A stretch of 64,000 nucleotides of DNA, taken from contig WAID01000007.1 of NCBI GenBank assembly GCA_016584495.1, forward strand, positions 1,102,001 through 1,166,000, written 5' to 3'. The notes under the pieces were generated by a model. The model was not told the DNA's origin. It worked only from the letters and a program-made list of their open reading frames with translations, and did not search any database. This DNA is from Celoporthe dispersa (Eukaryota; Ascomycota; Sordariomycetes; Diaporthales; Cryphonectriaceae). Positions 37,097 through 48,234 of this stretch are shown here, one piece after another. Position numbers and translations under genes: made by a program. How positions within the stretch are numbered: position 1 is the stretch's first letter; every line of letters starts with the position of its first letter.

Positions 37097-38873
37097 CTTG
37101 AACACCAATTGTGACAATGCTTAGACTGAGATGTGATAGCTGAGAGGGAGGAGGCAACGGAATCGGCAAAGAGGTGTCAGGAGAACAGGCGACTTGTTGT
37201 TTGATATAAAGAGTCACCTACGTACATCATTGGCAACTCCTCACGGTGGAGCAAGTTGCAGATCCGACACCAAATCAATGGTACGGGCCCTCTCGTTGGC
37301 CTGTATTTAATTAACTTGACCTGCCCTCTCGGCCTCGGACGCGATATCTCCAAATGACTGCATGCCGGACAAACTCCTGCAGCCCTATTTCCATCAATAA
37401 AAGAAGACTATGCTGTCCGTTTCTCACAGCGTGAAGGGTGTCTTGGGATTTTTATTATTTTTTCGCTCTCCTCTACCGGATAATTATAATGGCCAAGGGA
37501 CGAAATTACAAATTACTATTGGGCCTACTACTTGCTTCTATAAATCTCGATATAACCCGACAAGAGTATATAGAAATGGAACAAGGCATCATTTCATTAC
37601 GTGCCCACATAATAGTCACCAGATAGCTAGCATCATAACCCAAGAACACGACAGCAAGAAGAGGTACAGACACTTGGCACAACCAATAATAATTACTCGA
37701 TGGAACTTTGCTACGTTTCATCGCAAGATATAACCAGCGGATGAGCCGAACACGATCAATCACCGCCAAGGGTACGGCAGTCATATAGTCGACCGACACG
37801 AGGAGGACATGCGTAACCATTGCAGCAAGCTCGTAGTTTCAAGGCGTTCGGGATCACACGTAGCAGGCCCTCTTGACCACAAGAGACCCTCTAGAGGGGA
37901 AACAAAAAGCAAGAAGAAGAAAAAGGCCATGCGAGTCCGCCTCAAACTCGGGAATGAGTCAAAAGAGAAAAAAGCCGATAAGCGAGGGCCGACATCACCA
38001 TGCCGCGCGGTCGCAACGAAATTATACATCGACGTCGGGAATGGGATGTTGCCTAAGTGAGTACGTGGTGTCAACTTGTACAAGCCTCGGCCGAGGCGAC
38101 TGTGATTGGACTCACTTTTGCTCACACCGGCAGTCCACACCAAGAACGAACGCCATCTGCACAACGTTGTACCGTGGGGGAGGGGGGGGAGGCTTTATTT
38201 TTGATTTTTTGATCTTTCTTTTTTTTCCTTGGAGGCGCCGAGAGGGCAGAGCCTCATTTCTGACAGGCAGTCATCTGCAGCCTGCGCTTACAGGACAGTG
38301 TAACTCCAGGTCACCGAGGTGGGATATCTGTTTTTTTTTTCTCCTTCCCTTGTTTCCTCCCTCTCCTCATCGGTCGGATACAGTGTGCATACATATTGGT
38401 CACTTTACCAAGGTCGCCAATGGCTTGCCAAACCAGCTGTCTCAGCCTGCACATGGCTTGTAGAAATGTCCGAAGGATCGGGTTGTGGTGGTACCGGCGC
38501 ATGGCTGGGCGGATCAGCGGCTATGAACCCTTCACATGACACCCACCCTACCTCTCGCGTTGTTTCTGACGGATGAGGAGGGGGAGAGGGGAGAAGAGGG
38601 AGAGCCTAGGTCGATAGGTACCTTGTCCCTCTTTCCACTGATGTCATCTCGATGTGCCTGCCGTGGTTGGGGTGAGGCTTTGTCGACCTTGGGGGATATA
38701 TAAGCGGGCGTCGCCATGTTCGGATTTTCTTGTTCGCCAGAGAGTGCCGGCTCACACACGCAGCATAGCACTGAATCGTTTGCTCGTCTGACTTGTTCTC
38801 TTTCTTCCGACTACTCCTCCAAAACGCATCCGGCATATACGACACGCATATAAGTCCCAGATGACCACGGGAT
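37097..38873. other. Divergent intergenic region between GH105 and SLATT genes
   Basis: No gene is supported. AT-rich DNA lies at about 37290-37740. A TATA box for the plus-strand gene sits at 38697-38703. Confidence 0.6.
38697..38703 (+). promoter_or_regulatory. TATA box of SLATT gene
   Basis: TATATAA, 171 bases upstream of the ATG at 38874. Confidence 0.45.
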
Positions 38874-39734
38874 ATGCAAGCGCATGATACAAACCCTCGG
38901 CCTACACCCACCGAAAACACCCCATTGCTTCAGCGTCAACCACCGCCGCCACCACCACCACCGAGCGCTGCTGCAGCAGGTTCTGGTACCACCATGTCGC
39001 ACTTGGAACAGGGAGGACACGAGGGACACCACATAGACATCAGCACAGACATGAGGACAACCGAGAGGCCGCTCCCGACCCCGTCCTCGCACCCGCTCGG
39101 CCAGGTCACGACAGACTACTCGTGGGCGGCGCCCGCAGGGCTCCCCATGCGCGGGTTTGACGACGAGAACCTGCTCATCTTCCGGCGGGCCGTCGGCATC
39201 AACAGCGACCGCGCCTCGGCCTACAAGGACAGCGACAACCTGGAGAAGGGGCAGCGGCGCGCCGTGGGCATCTACCGCTCCGTGATCCGCAACCAGCGCA
39301 GGAGGCGGTTCGCGCACCACTCGTTCGGGATCCTGCTGTACGCGTGCCACTTTCTGCAGATCATCCTCGCGGCCATCCTCACGGCGCTCGGGCCCAACGC
39401 CAAGGTGCACGAGGTGGTCATCACCATCCTGGGCGCGGCCAACACCGTCACCGCGGGGGTCCTGGCCGTGCTCAAGGGGTCCGGCATGATCGAGAGCCTG
39501 GCCAGGGACGAGGTCGAGTTCAAGAAGCTGCAGGACTGGATCGAGGAGACGGAGTCGCTGCTGTCCGTCGGCATCATCGGGAGCAACAGGAAGGAGGTGG
39601 GCGTGCTGGTGGAGGTGGCGTTCAAGAAGTACAACGCCTGCTTCGGCCGGGCTTATGAGATCATGTCGTCGTCTGATATTGCCAGCGGCACACAGATTAC
39701 CACGGCCAAGGACCTGAGGATACCAGGGAGGTGA
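38874..39734 (+). CDS. Fungal SLATT (SMODS/SLOG-associating 2TM effector) domain protein
   Basis: A single uninterrupted exon, 286 aa. The first 90 residues are disordered and Pro-rich with an acidic dileucine-like motif (ENTPLL). Residues about 95-285 match the fungal SLATT pattern: FRRAVGIN, YRSVIRNQRRRRFAHH, then two membrane helices (about 150-172 and 181-201), KGSGMIESLARDEVEFKKLQ, DWIEETE and a C-terminal amphipathic region. In bacteria, SLATT proteins are 2TM pore-type effectors paired with nucleotide-synthesising or sensing SMODS/SLOG proteins; fungal copies stand alone and their role is unknown. Neighbours give no SMODS or SLOG partner within the window. The RRRRR cluster just before TM1 should stay on the cytosolic side. 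Confidence 0.8.
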   Translation: MQAHDTNPRPTPTENTPLLQRQPPPPPPPPSAAAAGSGTTMSHLEQGGHEGHHIDISTDMRTTERPLPTPSSHPLGQVTTDYSWAAPAGLPMRGFDDENLLIFRRAVGINSDRASAYKDSDNLEKGQRRAVGIYRSVIRNQRRRRFAHHSFGILLYACHFLQIILAAILTALGPNAKVHEVVITILGAANTVTAGVLAVLKGSGMIESLARDEVEFKKLQDWIEETESLLSVGIIGSNRKEVGVLVEVAFKKYNACFGRAYEIMSSSDIASGTQITTAKDLRIPGR

Positions 39735-41424
39735 AGGTTGGATCTGGGGGATCGGACTTGAAGGTTTTTTTCTTTTCTTTTGGTTTATTTGGTGAGATGG
39801 TTTTGTTTTTTCTTTCTTTCTTTTTCTTTCTCGACAGCATTGTAACATTTGTTTCCTTTCTCTGTTTCCTTTCCGTTTTCTTCTCTTCTTGTCCCAGAGT
39901 TTCAAGACCTTTTGGGGGAGCGAATCCCCGTGTTCATATAGAGCTGGGCCTCGATGCAGGCCTTTTGTTACATGGCTTTTCTGTCTTTTCCTTTTTTTCA
40001 TCCCTGGGGGTGTCCTAATTATATTCTCTGTAGAGCAGATATATAGTAATGAATTGTAAATCCTACAGTTCTCAATCACTTGCTGGTTTTACGGCTGATG
40101 CCTTTCGTGATACGCAAGCAGGTAAGAAGAATATAAGTCCACCACGAAGCCCCCCCCCCCCTTTCCCGCTCCTCCCGCTCGGGCGGGACACACTTGGCCG
40201 CGACGAGGACTCATGGCCGCCGGCCCCAACCAATAAAGAATCAACCCTGCCCTACCGACCAATCGTCTTACACCAATCGTCAACGAACCCGCTTTTTTAT
40301 GCTATAGGACAACGAGACTGGCCTTTGGCCTCACTCTTCACACCAAGGCAAAGGAGGGCCTGTTCAGACCACCACCTTTGCTGACCGGGGAAACCAGCGA
40401 GCAGTAGCTTTGGCCATATCACTCGAGACCAACATTTTGAATACTGGGATCGATATTTTGTTCCCCCCCTACCCCTCCTACTATTTTACAGCTACCAGGT
40501 GAGTACTTATCTCCTTCAGCACTTCCCAGAGCCTGAGATTTGCCGGTGCTGTGCCGTGGCCTATGTGATCGGCCCTCTTTGCATCGGCGGCAGGTAAGGT
40601 TCTGCAAGAAGCAGTAGTAGAGTACGGGTCCTATCAATAATAGACGTTCCCTGGCCGCCGGATAACTCCCGAGACACAGAAGCGATGGGCGGATTAAAAA
40701 AAGAGGAATATATATTTCCAAGGTAGTAAACGCGGCCATCTGCGTTGGCCGAGAGAAACGTAGAGAGGTGTGGGTAGAACCACACCCAAGCCAGGTAGTA
40801 CACGCTGTGCAGTGCTGTGCATCTGCAGTTGCAAGGCTCAGCCGAGAGGGCCACAAGATCAGATAGCCAGCCCACCGCTCAAAGTTCATCCAAATGCTTT
40901 CCCCTCCCCCTTCTGTCTTCTTGAACAAAGAAAAAAGATATGTGAATAATAGACAGATAAACCGCCCCACATCCGCCGCCCGTTCCCTCTTCCGTTTCCA
41001 CAAAGTAAATAAGAGGGGGAAAAAAAAGAAGAGAAACAAAAAAAAAAAAAAGACCTCCGGCTCAAGGCAAACTTAACAAGAACGCTAAATGAAGTCGCTA
41101 ATCCTAGAGACAACCATCATCGTCGAGGGTGGTGATGATGACGGTGATGGGTGTGTACAGTTCTTTCAAGATGAACAAAAAATACAATGCACGAACGGTA
41201 GAGATTATTCGATCTGGGGGTATCGTCGTCGCCTTTCCAAGACTTTGAGGAAATCAATGCCGGACGTGTTCATGTAAACGAGATTTTCGAAGAAGCAGAC
41301 CCGCGGCGCGCTCTCGGCGCTCTTCTTTCTGGTGTCTCTCTCGTGTGCTTAGTGCAGGTATGAAGATGTCTCGTCGATAATGGTTCGGACGAGAGGCGAA
41401 AAAGGGAGGGTCGAGGAAAGGTGA
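39735..41424. other. Intergenic region (convergent 3' regions)
   Basis: T-rich 3' flank of the SLATT gene, then C-run and A-rich DNA. No gene or RNA is supported. Confidence 0.55.
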
Positions 41425-44400
41425 TCATATCCTGGTCGGCAGTCCCGTCCCCATCGTCAGCTGGCTCAGGCTCAGGACCCGGGCCGCCTTCCTCCTCTCG
41501 TCCTCCCTGCCCTCAGCACCGTCCTCGTCGCCGTGGTAGCCAGCGGCAGCCCCCAAACTCATCCCCGAACGCGGAGTAAGTGGGTCCGCCCGCCCCGGGC
41601 GTCGGCAGCTCGCGCGGGGTCTGGAACGCCTCGGAGAAGTCGTCCTCGCCCGTCTCCCTCGAGGGCGAGCTGGCGATGCTGCTGCCGATGCCGAGCCCCG
41701 CGCTGTCCTTGCCGAAGATGCTCTGGGCCTTGCTGGAGGGGGCGAGGGCGCTGGTGGCGGCGGCGGCGGCGGCCAAGGAGGGAGGGGGAGTCCTGCCCTG
41801 GGTGGTGCTGACGGAGATGGGGGTGAGGTGGGTGCTGGTGTTGTGGGTGCCGCTGCTGGGGGTCACGGAGCCCGAGCCCGCGGTCTGTGGGCGCAGCCGC
41901 TCCGACGACTTGGACTTGGCTGGGTCGCGCACCATGGCGAACATGGTGGTGGACAGGTTGTTCATGCGCTCCGACAGCTTGCGCACCTGGTCCTCGAGCA
42001 GCTGCCTCGCCGCGCGCTCCGCGTCCAGCTGCGTGATGAGGATGGCCGTGTTGGAGGACCGGTCCTCTCCGCCGTTGCTGCTACCGCCGCCCTGCGACCC
42101 GCCGAGCGAGGGCATGCTGGTCGCGGGCCGCACCGTGGACTCGGAGGTCGGGCGGAGGAGGCCCGGCACGGGGGCAGGGAGGTTGCTGCTGTAGAGACGG
42201 CCTGCGTGGCGGAGGAGGACGGGGGGTGGAGGGAGTCCATGTAGTGGCTGTTCGGGTCGCCGCCGACAAAGGACCCGCGGGAAGAGGTTGTCGTCGTGTT
42301 GTCGTCTGTGTTTGCGTCCTCCTCGGAGCGGCGGGAGTCTGCGTAGTGGCGAGGGGACGGTGCGGCTGCTGTTGCTGCTGCTCCTCCTCCTGCGGGCGCG
42401 CCGGGGCCCTCTGCTTCGCTCTGGTAGATGGAGGGGATCATGGGGGAGATGGCGTTGCTGTAGGCGTATGTCGGGTGGCTGACCTGGACGTGCTGGGTGG
42501 AAAACCCAGACGACCTGGTGGTCCCGGCCCCGGTGCCCGCCGACCCAACACGCCCTCGCCGGACGGCTGAGACCGGGACCGGACCTGGCGTTGCCGGCGC
42601 GGGACCTGGGCCCGGTGTGGCGTGCACCTCCATAAACGGGCCCTTGAAGCCGGGGACGGAGTGGCAGAGCTGGTTGACCACGCGCTCCAGCCTGTTCATC
42701 CGGACCTCGAGGAAGGAGAACCTCTCCTCGAGGGTGACGGCCTGTGTGATCTTCATGCCGGCCATCTCGCTCATCGAGGCCACCGTGCCGAAGTTGAAGG
42801 GCTGCGGCGGCGTGTTGGGGGTCCTCTCGGCACGGGCATGAGCCGCAGCAGCAGCAGCAGCGTGAACAGCAGCACGAGCGGCAGATGCGTCCACGGCGGT
42901 GATGGAGGGGCGGCCACCAGCGTCTGGGTGGTGGCTCTCGAGCAGCATCCCGTCGTCGTCCGGACCAGAGGAGAGCGGAGACGTCGGCACCTGCTGGACC
43001 TCATAGCTCTGCCTCCAGTACCGGATCTCGTCGCTGCGCCTCCTCCCGCCGCCCTGCCCGAGCGTCACCTCGTCCAGCTGCGACAGGGACCGCGACCTCC
43101 TCTTGTGTCCCATGTCCCCCGCGCCGCTGTCGCTGGTGATAGCCCGCCCGATCGCGTCCGGGTTCTGCTCCTCCTCCGCCTCCTCCAGCCTGCTCGCGGC
43201 CCGCCCGTGCGTGCTCGCGGGCCGGGGCGAGAGGCCAGCCCACTCCTCGCCCCTGCTGCGCGGTATCATCACCCCGGAGAAGGACCTTCCGCCGCCATGT
43301 TGTAGTAGGGTAGCCGCCGCCCCGGCCCTCTGCCTGCTGAAGAGCGGCGACGACGGGCTCAGCGCGTCGATCGAGTTGCGCGCGCTCTCGATGGCTGTGA
43401 TGTCGTTGGGCCCGATGGAGTGGGACCGCAAGGCACGGTCGAACTCGCTGACGGGGAGCGAGGTCACGCGCTTCTGTTGTTGGATGTCGGAGCCCGGCAG
43501 GCCGGCGGTTCTAATGACTGGTGGGACCTGTATTTTTTAAATTTGTTTCACCGAGGGTACGTGTCAGCCGCCGCCGATGTCTCAGACAGGGGAGAAAGAG
43601 AAAGAGGGGAGAAAAGAAGAAAGAAAAAAAGGCGAGGCTTACGCTTCGGTGCTGTTGCTGCTGCTGTCCCAGCTGTTGCTGCTGCTGCTGCTGCTTCAAG
43701 CCCTGCCCGGCGACAGCAACCTGCCGCTCCGACTCGCTCACGGAGCTGAGGCTGCCCTCCTTCTTCCTGCGCCGCAGCAGCTTCCCGATCGCCGAACGAA
43801 GCGTCGACTTCTTGCGCTGTGGAGGGCTGTGGCGCCCACCACCATCCCCGCCCGCCGACCCGCCGGTCCTGCCTGACCCGGCGCTCATGGTCGAGTACCG
43901 TGCCGCGGCGCTGCTGCCGCCGGCCGGGCGGGGAGCAGGCTTGGTTGAGCTGCGGGCACCGCCCGACGTGGTGCTGCTGGAGACGCCACCGTCGGGGCTC
44001 GGACCGGATGGTGGTGGTATAGCTGCGGCGCTGATGACGCCGGCAGAGGGGTGGTGGCTGATCGTGGGTGTCGCAGGGTGTTCGGGCACGGTCTGTGGGA
44101 CGTCGATGATCTCTGGCCGCACCACGCCGACTGCGGGGAACACCTGTGCGACCGTCGGCTGGGGTGGTGGCTGTGACGGCTGTGGTAGTGGTAGTGGTAG
44201 TGGTAGTGGCTGTGGTGGTTGTTGTTGTTGTCGTTGTTGTTGTGGCGGCGGCGGCGGCGGCGGCTGTGGGGAGGCGACGAAGGACGACGCCAGCACCGGG
44301 GCGGAGGAGGAGTCGGGCTGTGCCGCTGGGGGCATCACGGTTTCCATGATGGGCGTCGAGCTCGCGATGCCCGTCCCTGGCCTCCCTCATGGGGAACTCG

Positions 44401-44792
44401 TCGTCCTCGATGGCAGGGTTTGGTATGGGGATGGGACCCGAGATGCGGCCTCGGACGGACTGGTAGCCGCTCTTGGGTCGAGGCAGGGCCGACGTCGTCG
44501 TCGTCGTCGTCGTTGTCGGTGAGGCTGGTGCGCTCCCACCAAAGATCTTGGCCTTCTTCATGGTGTTGCTGCCGCCGGTGATCGTAGTTGTAGTGGTGGT
44601 GGTAGTGGTAGTGGTAGTGGTAGGCGCAGGTTGCGCGGGTGGGCGGTTGGATCTCCGGGCCGAGAGGGGGAAGCTCCGCGCCGGCACAGGAGGCGCCGGT
44701 GGTGGTGATGACGATGACGGTGATGATGACGACGATAGCGTGTCAGCAGGAGCGTGGTGGAGGGGCTGGAGAAGGGTTGTTGAGGTTGGCAT
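41425..44792 (-). CDS. Large conserved fungal protein, disordered with coiled coil, with three frame breaks
   Basis: Exon 1 44792-43643, 115-bp intron 43642-43528 (GTAAGC..CAG), exon 2 43527-41425; 1083 aa after correction (1006 aa if the start is ATG 44561, MKKAKIFGGS). Order: Thr-rich tract, conserved RGRISGPIPIPNPAIEDDEFP, Pro/Gln tracts, basic KSTLRSAIGKLLRRRKKEG, poly-Gln, then VIRTAGLPGSD, SEFDRALRSHSIG, KRRSRSLSQLDEV, a short helical segment (VTLEERFSFLEVRMNRLERV), and near the C-terminus a coiled coil (QLDAERAARQLLEDQVRKLS) and RKAARVLSLSQLTMG. Frame changes lie at about 44379-44387 (extra G), 42170-42174 (one base missing in a G5 run) and 41550-41554 (one extra in a C5 run). I recognise the Ser/Arg and coiled-coil blocks as conserved in Pezizomycotina but know no function. 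Confidence 0.72.
43660..43702. repeat. Coding CAG (poly-Gln) repeat
   Basis: CTG-rich on the plus strand; encodes two Gln runs separated by Leu-Gly in the minus-strand conserved protein. Confidence 0.8.
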
Positions 44793-46030
44793 TGGTGGCG
44801 TCGGTCCGGACAGTCCATCTGCCCTTCCGGCTCATGACAGGGGGGGCCCAAGAAGAAGGAAAAAGGAAAGGAAAAAAGGGAAGAAGAAGGAAAAAGAGAG
44901 GCCTGGCTGGGAAAATGGTCCTGGTTTATCCTTTTTTTTTCCCCTTCTTTTTTGTCTCCTGGGTTTGATGAGGTCCGACTGGCTGGTAGCGGGTGGTATA
45001 TGCGGTGAGGAGGACTCGTGTGTGTGTGTTGTGCATGGATGAACTATTCCTGTTCAGCCTCGCCTCCCGCAGCTGGTCCACATGGCCGTCACACACACGC
45101 CTCTCGGTATCCAGAGCAGTGCGGCCCAGCACCTGGCACGCCCTCGCAACTCACTTCCTCGGCCCCCCGTCCGGCTGACAGGTGGGCTGTGCGCACGCAC
45201 ACACACACACACAAGGCGTCTCGAGCAGGAGAGAGACCCCCGTGATCAGCCCAAGGGGAGTGAGTGTATGGCTGTGTGTGGGTGGATAGTGGAAGGTTTG
45301 GTGGCGTCGGCCCCTCAGGCTGAAGACAGGATGGTGAGACCTCGAGGAGAGGAGGAGGGGAGGCTAGGCACTGGCCACGGCGAGAGAGGACGACAGCATG
45401 ACAACAGATCCCGGACTCTGCATATTACTGTTCTGTCGTGTGTATATACGGGAACAGCTCGGCGTGGGCGTGTGGGGAGATTTCGACCTGCGAAGAAGAA
45501 AGAAGGGGGGGGTTAGGGGGGGGGTGGACGATGATGGTCTGGTCTCCCTCGCGCCACCACAACAATACACACCAACAGGATAATATGTCTGTGTAAGTGT
45601 GTAGGTGAAAGTTAAGTTGACAAGCTGACGGGAGAGAAAAGCTCACAAGGAGGCCCACGCGCGCGAAAAATAGGCTGCTGGGTTGCTCGTGGACGTATCA
45701 GAGGTGATATGTACTATGTAATGAGGAGCCCCAAAATGGACCGCCCCTCCTCCACCCCCCCCCGGCCCCCCTCTCTCCCTGGAAGGAATGCCATGCGGTC
45801 CAGTGAAACGAGACGGCCATCCTGGATTCATAGTTAGTAAAAAAAAAAAAAAAAGGTGGGAACGCCACGCATGCTGGGGGGACCCCTGGTAGTCCATCTG
45901 CATGGGCTGCAGGGATTCCCAAAAAAAAAAAGATGGAGCTGCCCAGGTTCAGACAAGGGGTACAGATTGCCAGCAGGCTCAAGCACGACCCTCGCGCTTG
46001 CCTGCACTGGTAGGGTGGAACCGGTGGCAG

Positions 46031-46060
<30 letters not shown>
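46031..46060. repeat. GT dinucleotide repeat
   Basis: GT repeat with one GTAT interruption in non-coding spacer. Confidence 0.9.
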
Positions 46061-46061
<1 letters not shown>

Positions 46062-46601
46062 TAAGTGTATATACAGAGTCCTCGGCAGGTAGAATACATG
46101 AAAGGTGTAGAGAGAGGGTGCACTCGAGTTTTCTCATCATCATACTATGATAGCATGGTAAATGCATTCAAGATGGGTGAGATTTCATCTGGTGATGCCC
46201 TTTTGAGGGAGCGGAACGGGGAGAGAAGAGAACCTGGAGGCTCAGGGGCCCCGTCACCATCGCACCTTTCCTCTCTCTCTCGGTCTCTTATCCACTCTCG
46301 TGTGTCAAAGAGCAGGAAGGAACTGGGCAACAGGCACAACACTGGACTGTACACAGCATGCAACCTGAGCACAATCTCTCTGGGGGGTTGCGTCGTACCG
46401 AGTCCACGGGGTCATAAATTACGCCGATTAGATATTGTGGTACCGCGGCGGAGACCAGCACTGGCCTAAATTTCTTGCCGAGATGTCCACCGTGGTAGAA
46501 GAGATGACGGAGCATTCCGGGTCGTCTGGGGTTCCCGTCACAGATACCATGGTAGTATATTTTATGTATGTATAACTGTTTCGTTCATGGTGGTCGCAGG
46601 C

Positions 46602-46650
46602 CTCTCTCTCTCTGTGTGTGTGTATGTGTGTGTGTGTCTCTCTCTCTCTC
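46602..46650. repeat. CT/GT/CT compound microsatellite
   Basis: CT units, then GT units with one TATG, then CT units; a near mirror arrangement. Confidence 0.85.
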
Positions 46651-48196
46651 CCCCTTCACTCTCAATCATGCCACCGCGCGCGGACTGGCTGTCGAGCCGC
46701 AGGGCCACGACCGAGCCGACAAGACAAGACGGAGCCCCCCCCCCCAAAAAAAAAAAAAAAGAACAATTCCTTGTGCTGCAGGCGTAGTTCGGTTTGGTTG
46801 GCCATGCATGATAACCACGCAGGCTCATCCCTCGCCAGCTCGTCCATTCTGGTCGAGGACCTGGGCAACCTTGAGCACAGACGTCGATGAATCCGCCTAC
46901 CCATAGCAATGTGGCCCCACGGGCGGAACCAGTGAGACAGCATTCTGGCCTAGCCACTCCGGAATAGGTGGCGTGGTGGGTGTGTGGGTATAATGGGTGC
47001 CAGGGATGGGGGGGGGGAGAGGAACAGCGGCGGCAGGGCCAGCAGGCAAAGCTTCTCCCACCTCGTACGTGGCTTGCATAGGTTACAGTAGCAGCTGGTA
47101 TTATGAGACGAACCATCTCCGCACCAGGGAGTGAGCACCTTAACCAAGGAGACACCGGCGCTCCGGACTCATCCCTCAGGGAGCTGAGCAGGCCGGTCGG
47201 CGGTGGGAGAGGAAGGAGGGGGAGGGAGGGAGAGACGAGGGAGAGATTATGTCCCCTCTTGCCAGAGGAGGCCGAGTCTCGTGTCTTGTCTGGTAGCGAT
47301 ATTCGATATCACCACCACTGGCCCCCCCGAGACTCGCAACAACATCGCCTCGGCAGCCCTCTATCGGGTGACTGTGGCCGCCACTGACTAGGCTGATTAG
47401 GTGCACACCACCCGCTTCGGAGGAATCGCTGCCGCAGGTCTGCACCCTGGTCCCCCCTGGCGTGTGAACAGGAAGAAGAGAGTCGCGGCTCTTGTCCTCT
47501 CGAGATCTGCAGGATGATCGCGGCCGGACCGCGAATAGGGAGGCCCGATGTGGTGGCCACCCCTCTCCTCCCCCCCCTCCTCTTCGATAACATACCGTGG
47601 TGCGCCTGCAGCGCAAGGTCACATCCGCCGGCGCCATCGTCGTCAGAACAACCCGCATTGATAGGTGCGCGGGTTGTGCAGTCGCGGATGTGGCGGCAAA
47701 CTTGAGAGGGGGGTTGAAGAGAAGAGGAGGAGGAGGGGCGAATCGTCGCAATGCAATGCACACATAACGCTCGCTTCCATGCAGCATGCGTCTCTTGCAG
47801 CATATGTTTAGCCGACTACGACCGTTGGGTCTGGTGTTGATCGAGGCACCCGGGCTCGTTTGTGAGCAACACGAGACCGCAGAGAGTTTCGCTTGCACGT
47901 ACGAGTAGTAGCAGTATTATTAGCGAGAGCCGGAGCAGGAAAGACTCGAACATGGTCCGCTCCCATGTCAGCCTCTTTCTTTTCGAGATGACAGCCCAGG
48001 CTAGGTTGGCCTCTGGGAGCGCTCAAGGGGTCTCCCGCCCATCTCGGTAAGACTTGGCGAGGCCTGAGCCGGCAGATCAAGAAATCATAATACCTTGCGT
48101 TATTGTCTACCGTCCCCGGGTTGGTGTTGTGCTGCTGCTGCTGCTGCTCCGCCAGTAGGCCCAGACTTCTGGATATCCTCTTGACGCGGAGCGTGT

Positions 48197-48197
<1 letters not shown>

Positions 48198-48230
<33 letters not shown>
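48198..48230. repeat. CA dinucleotide repeat
   Basis: About 16 uninterrupted CA units; a CTG repeat lies 50 bases to the left (48131-48148). Confidence 0.9.
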
Positions 48231-48234
<4 letters not shown>

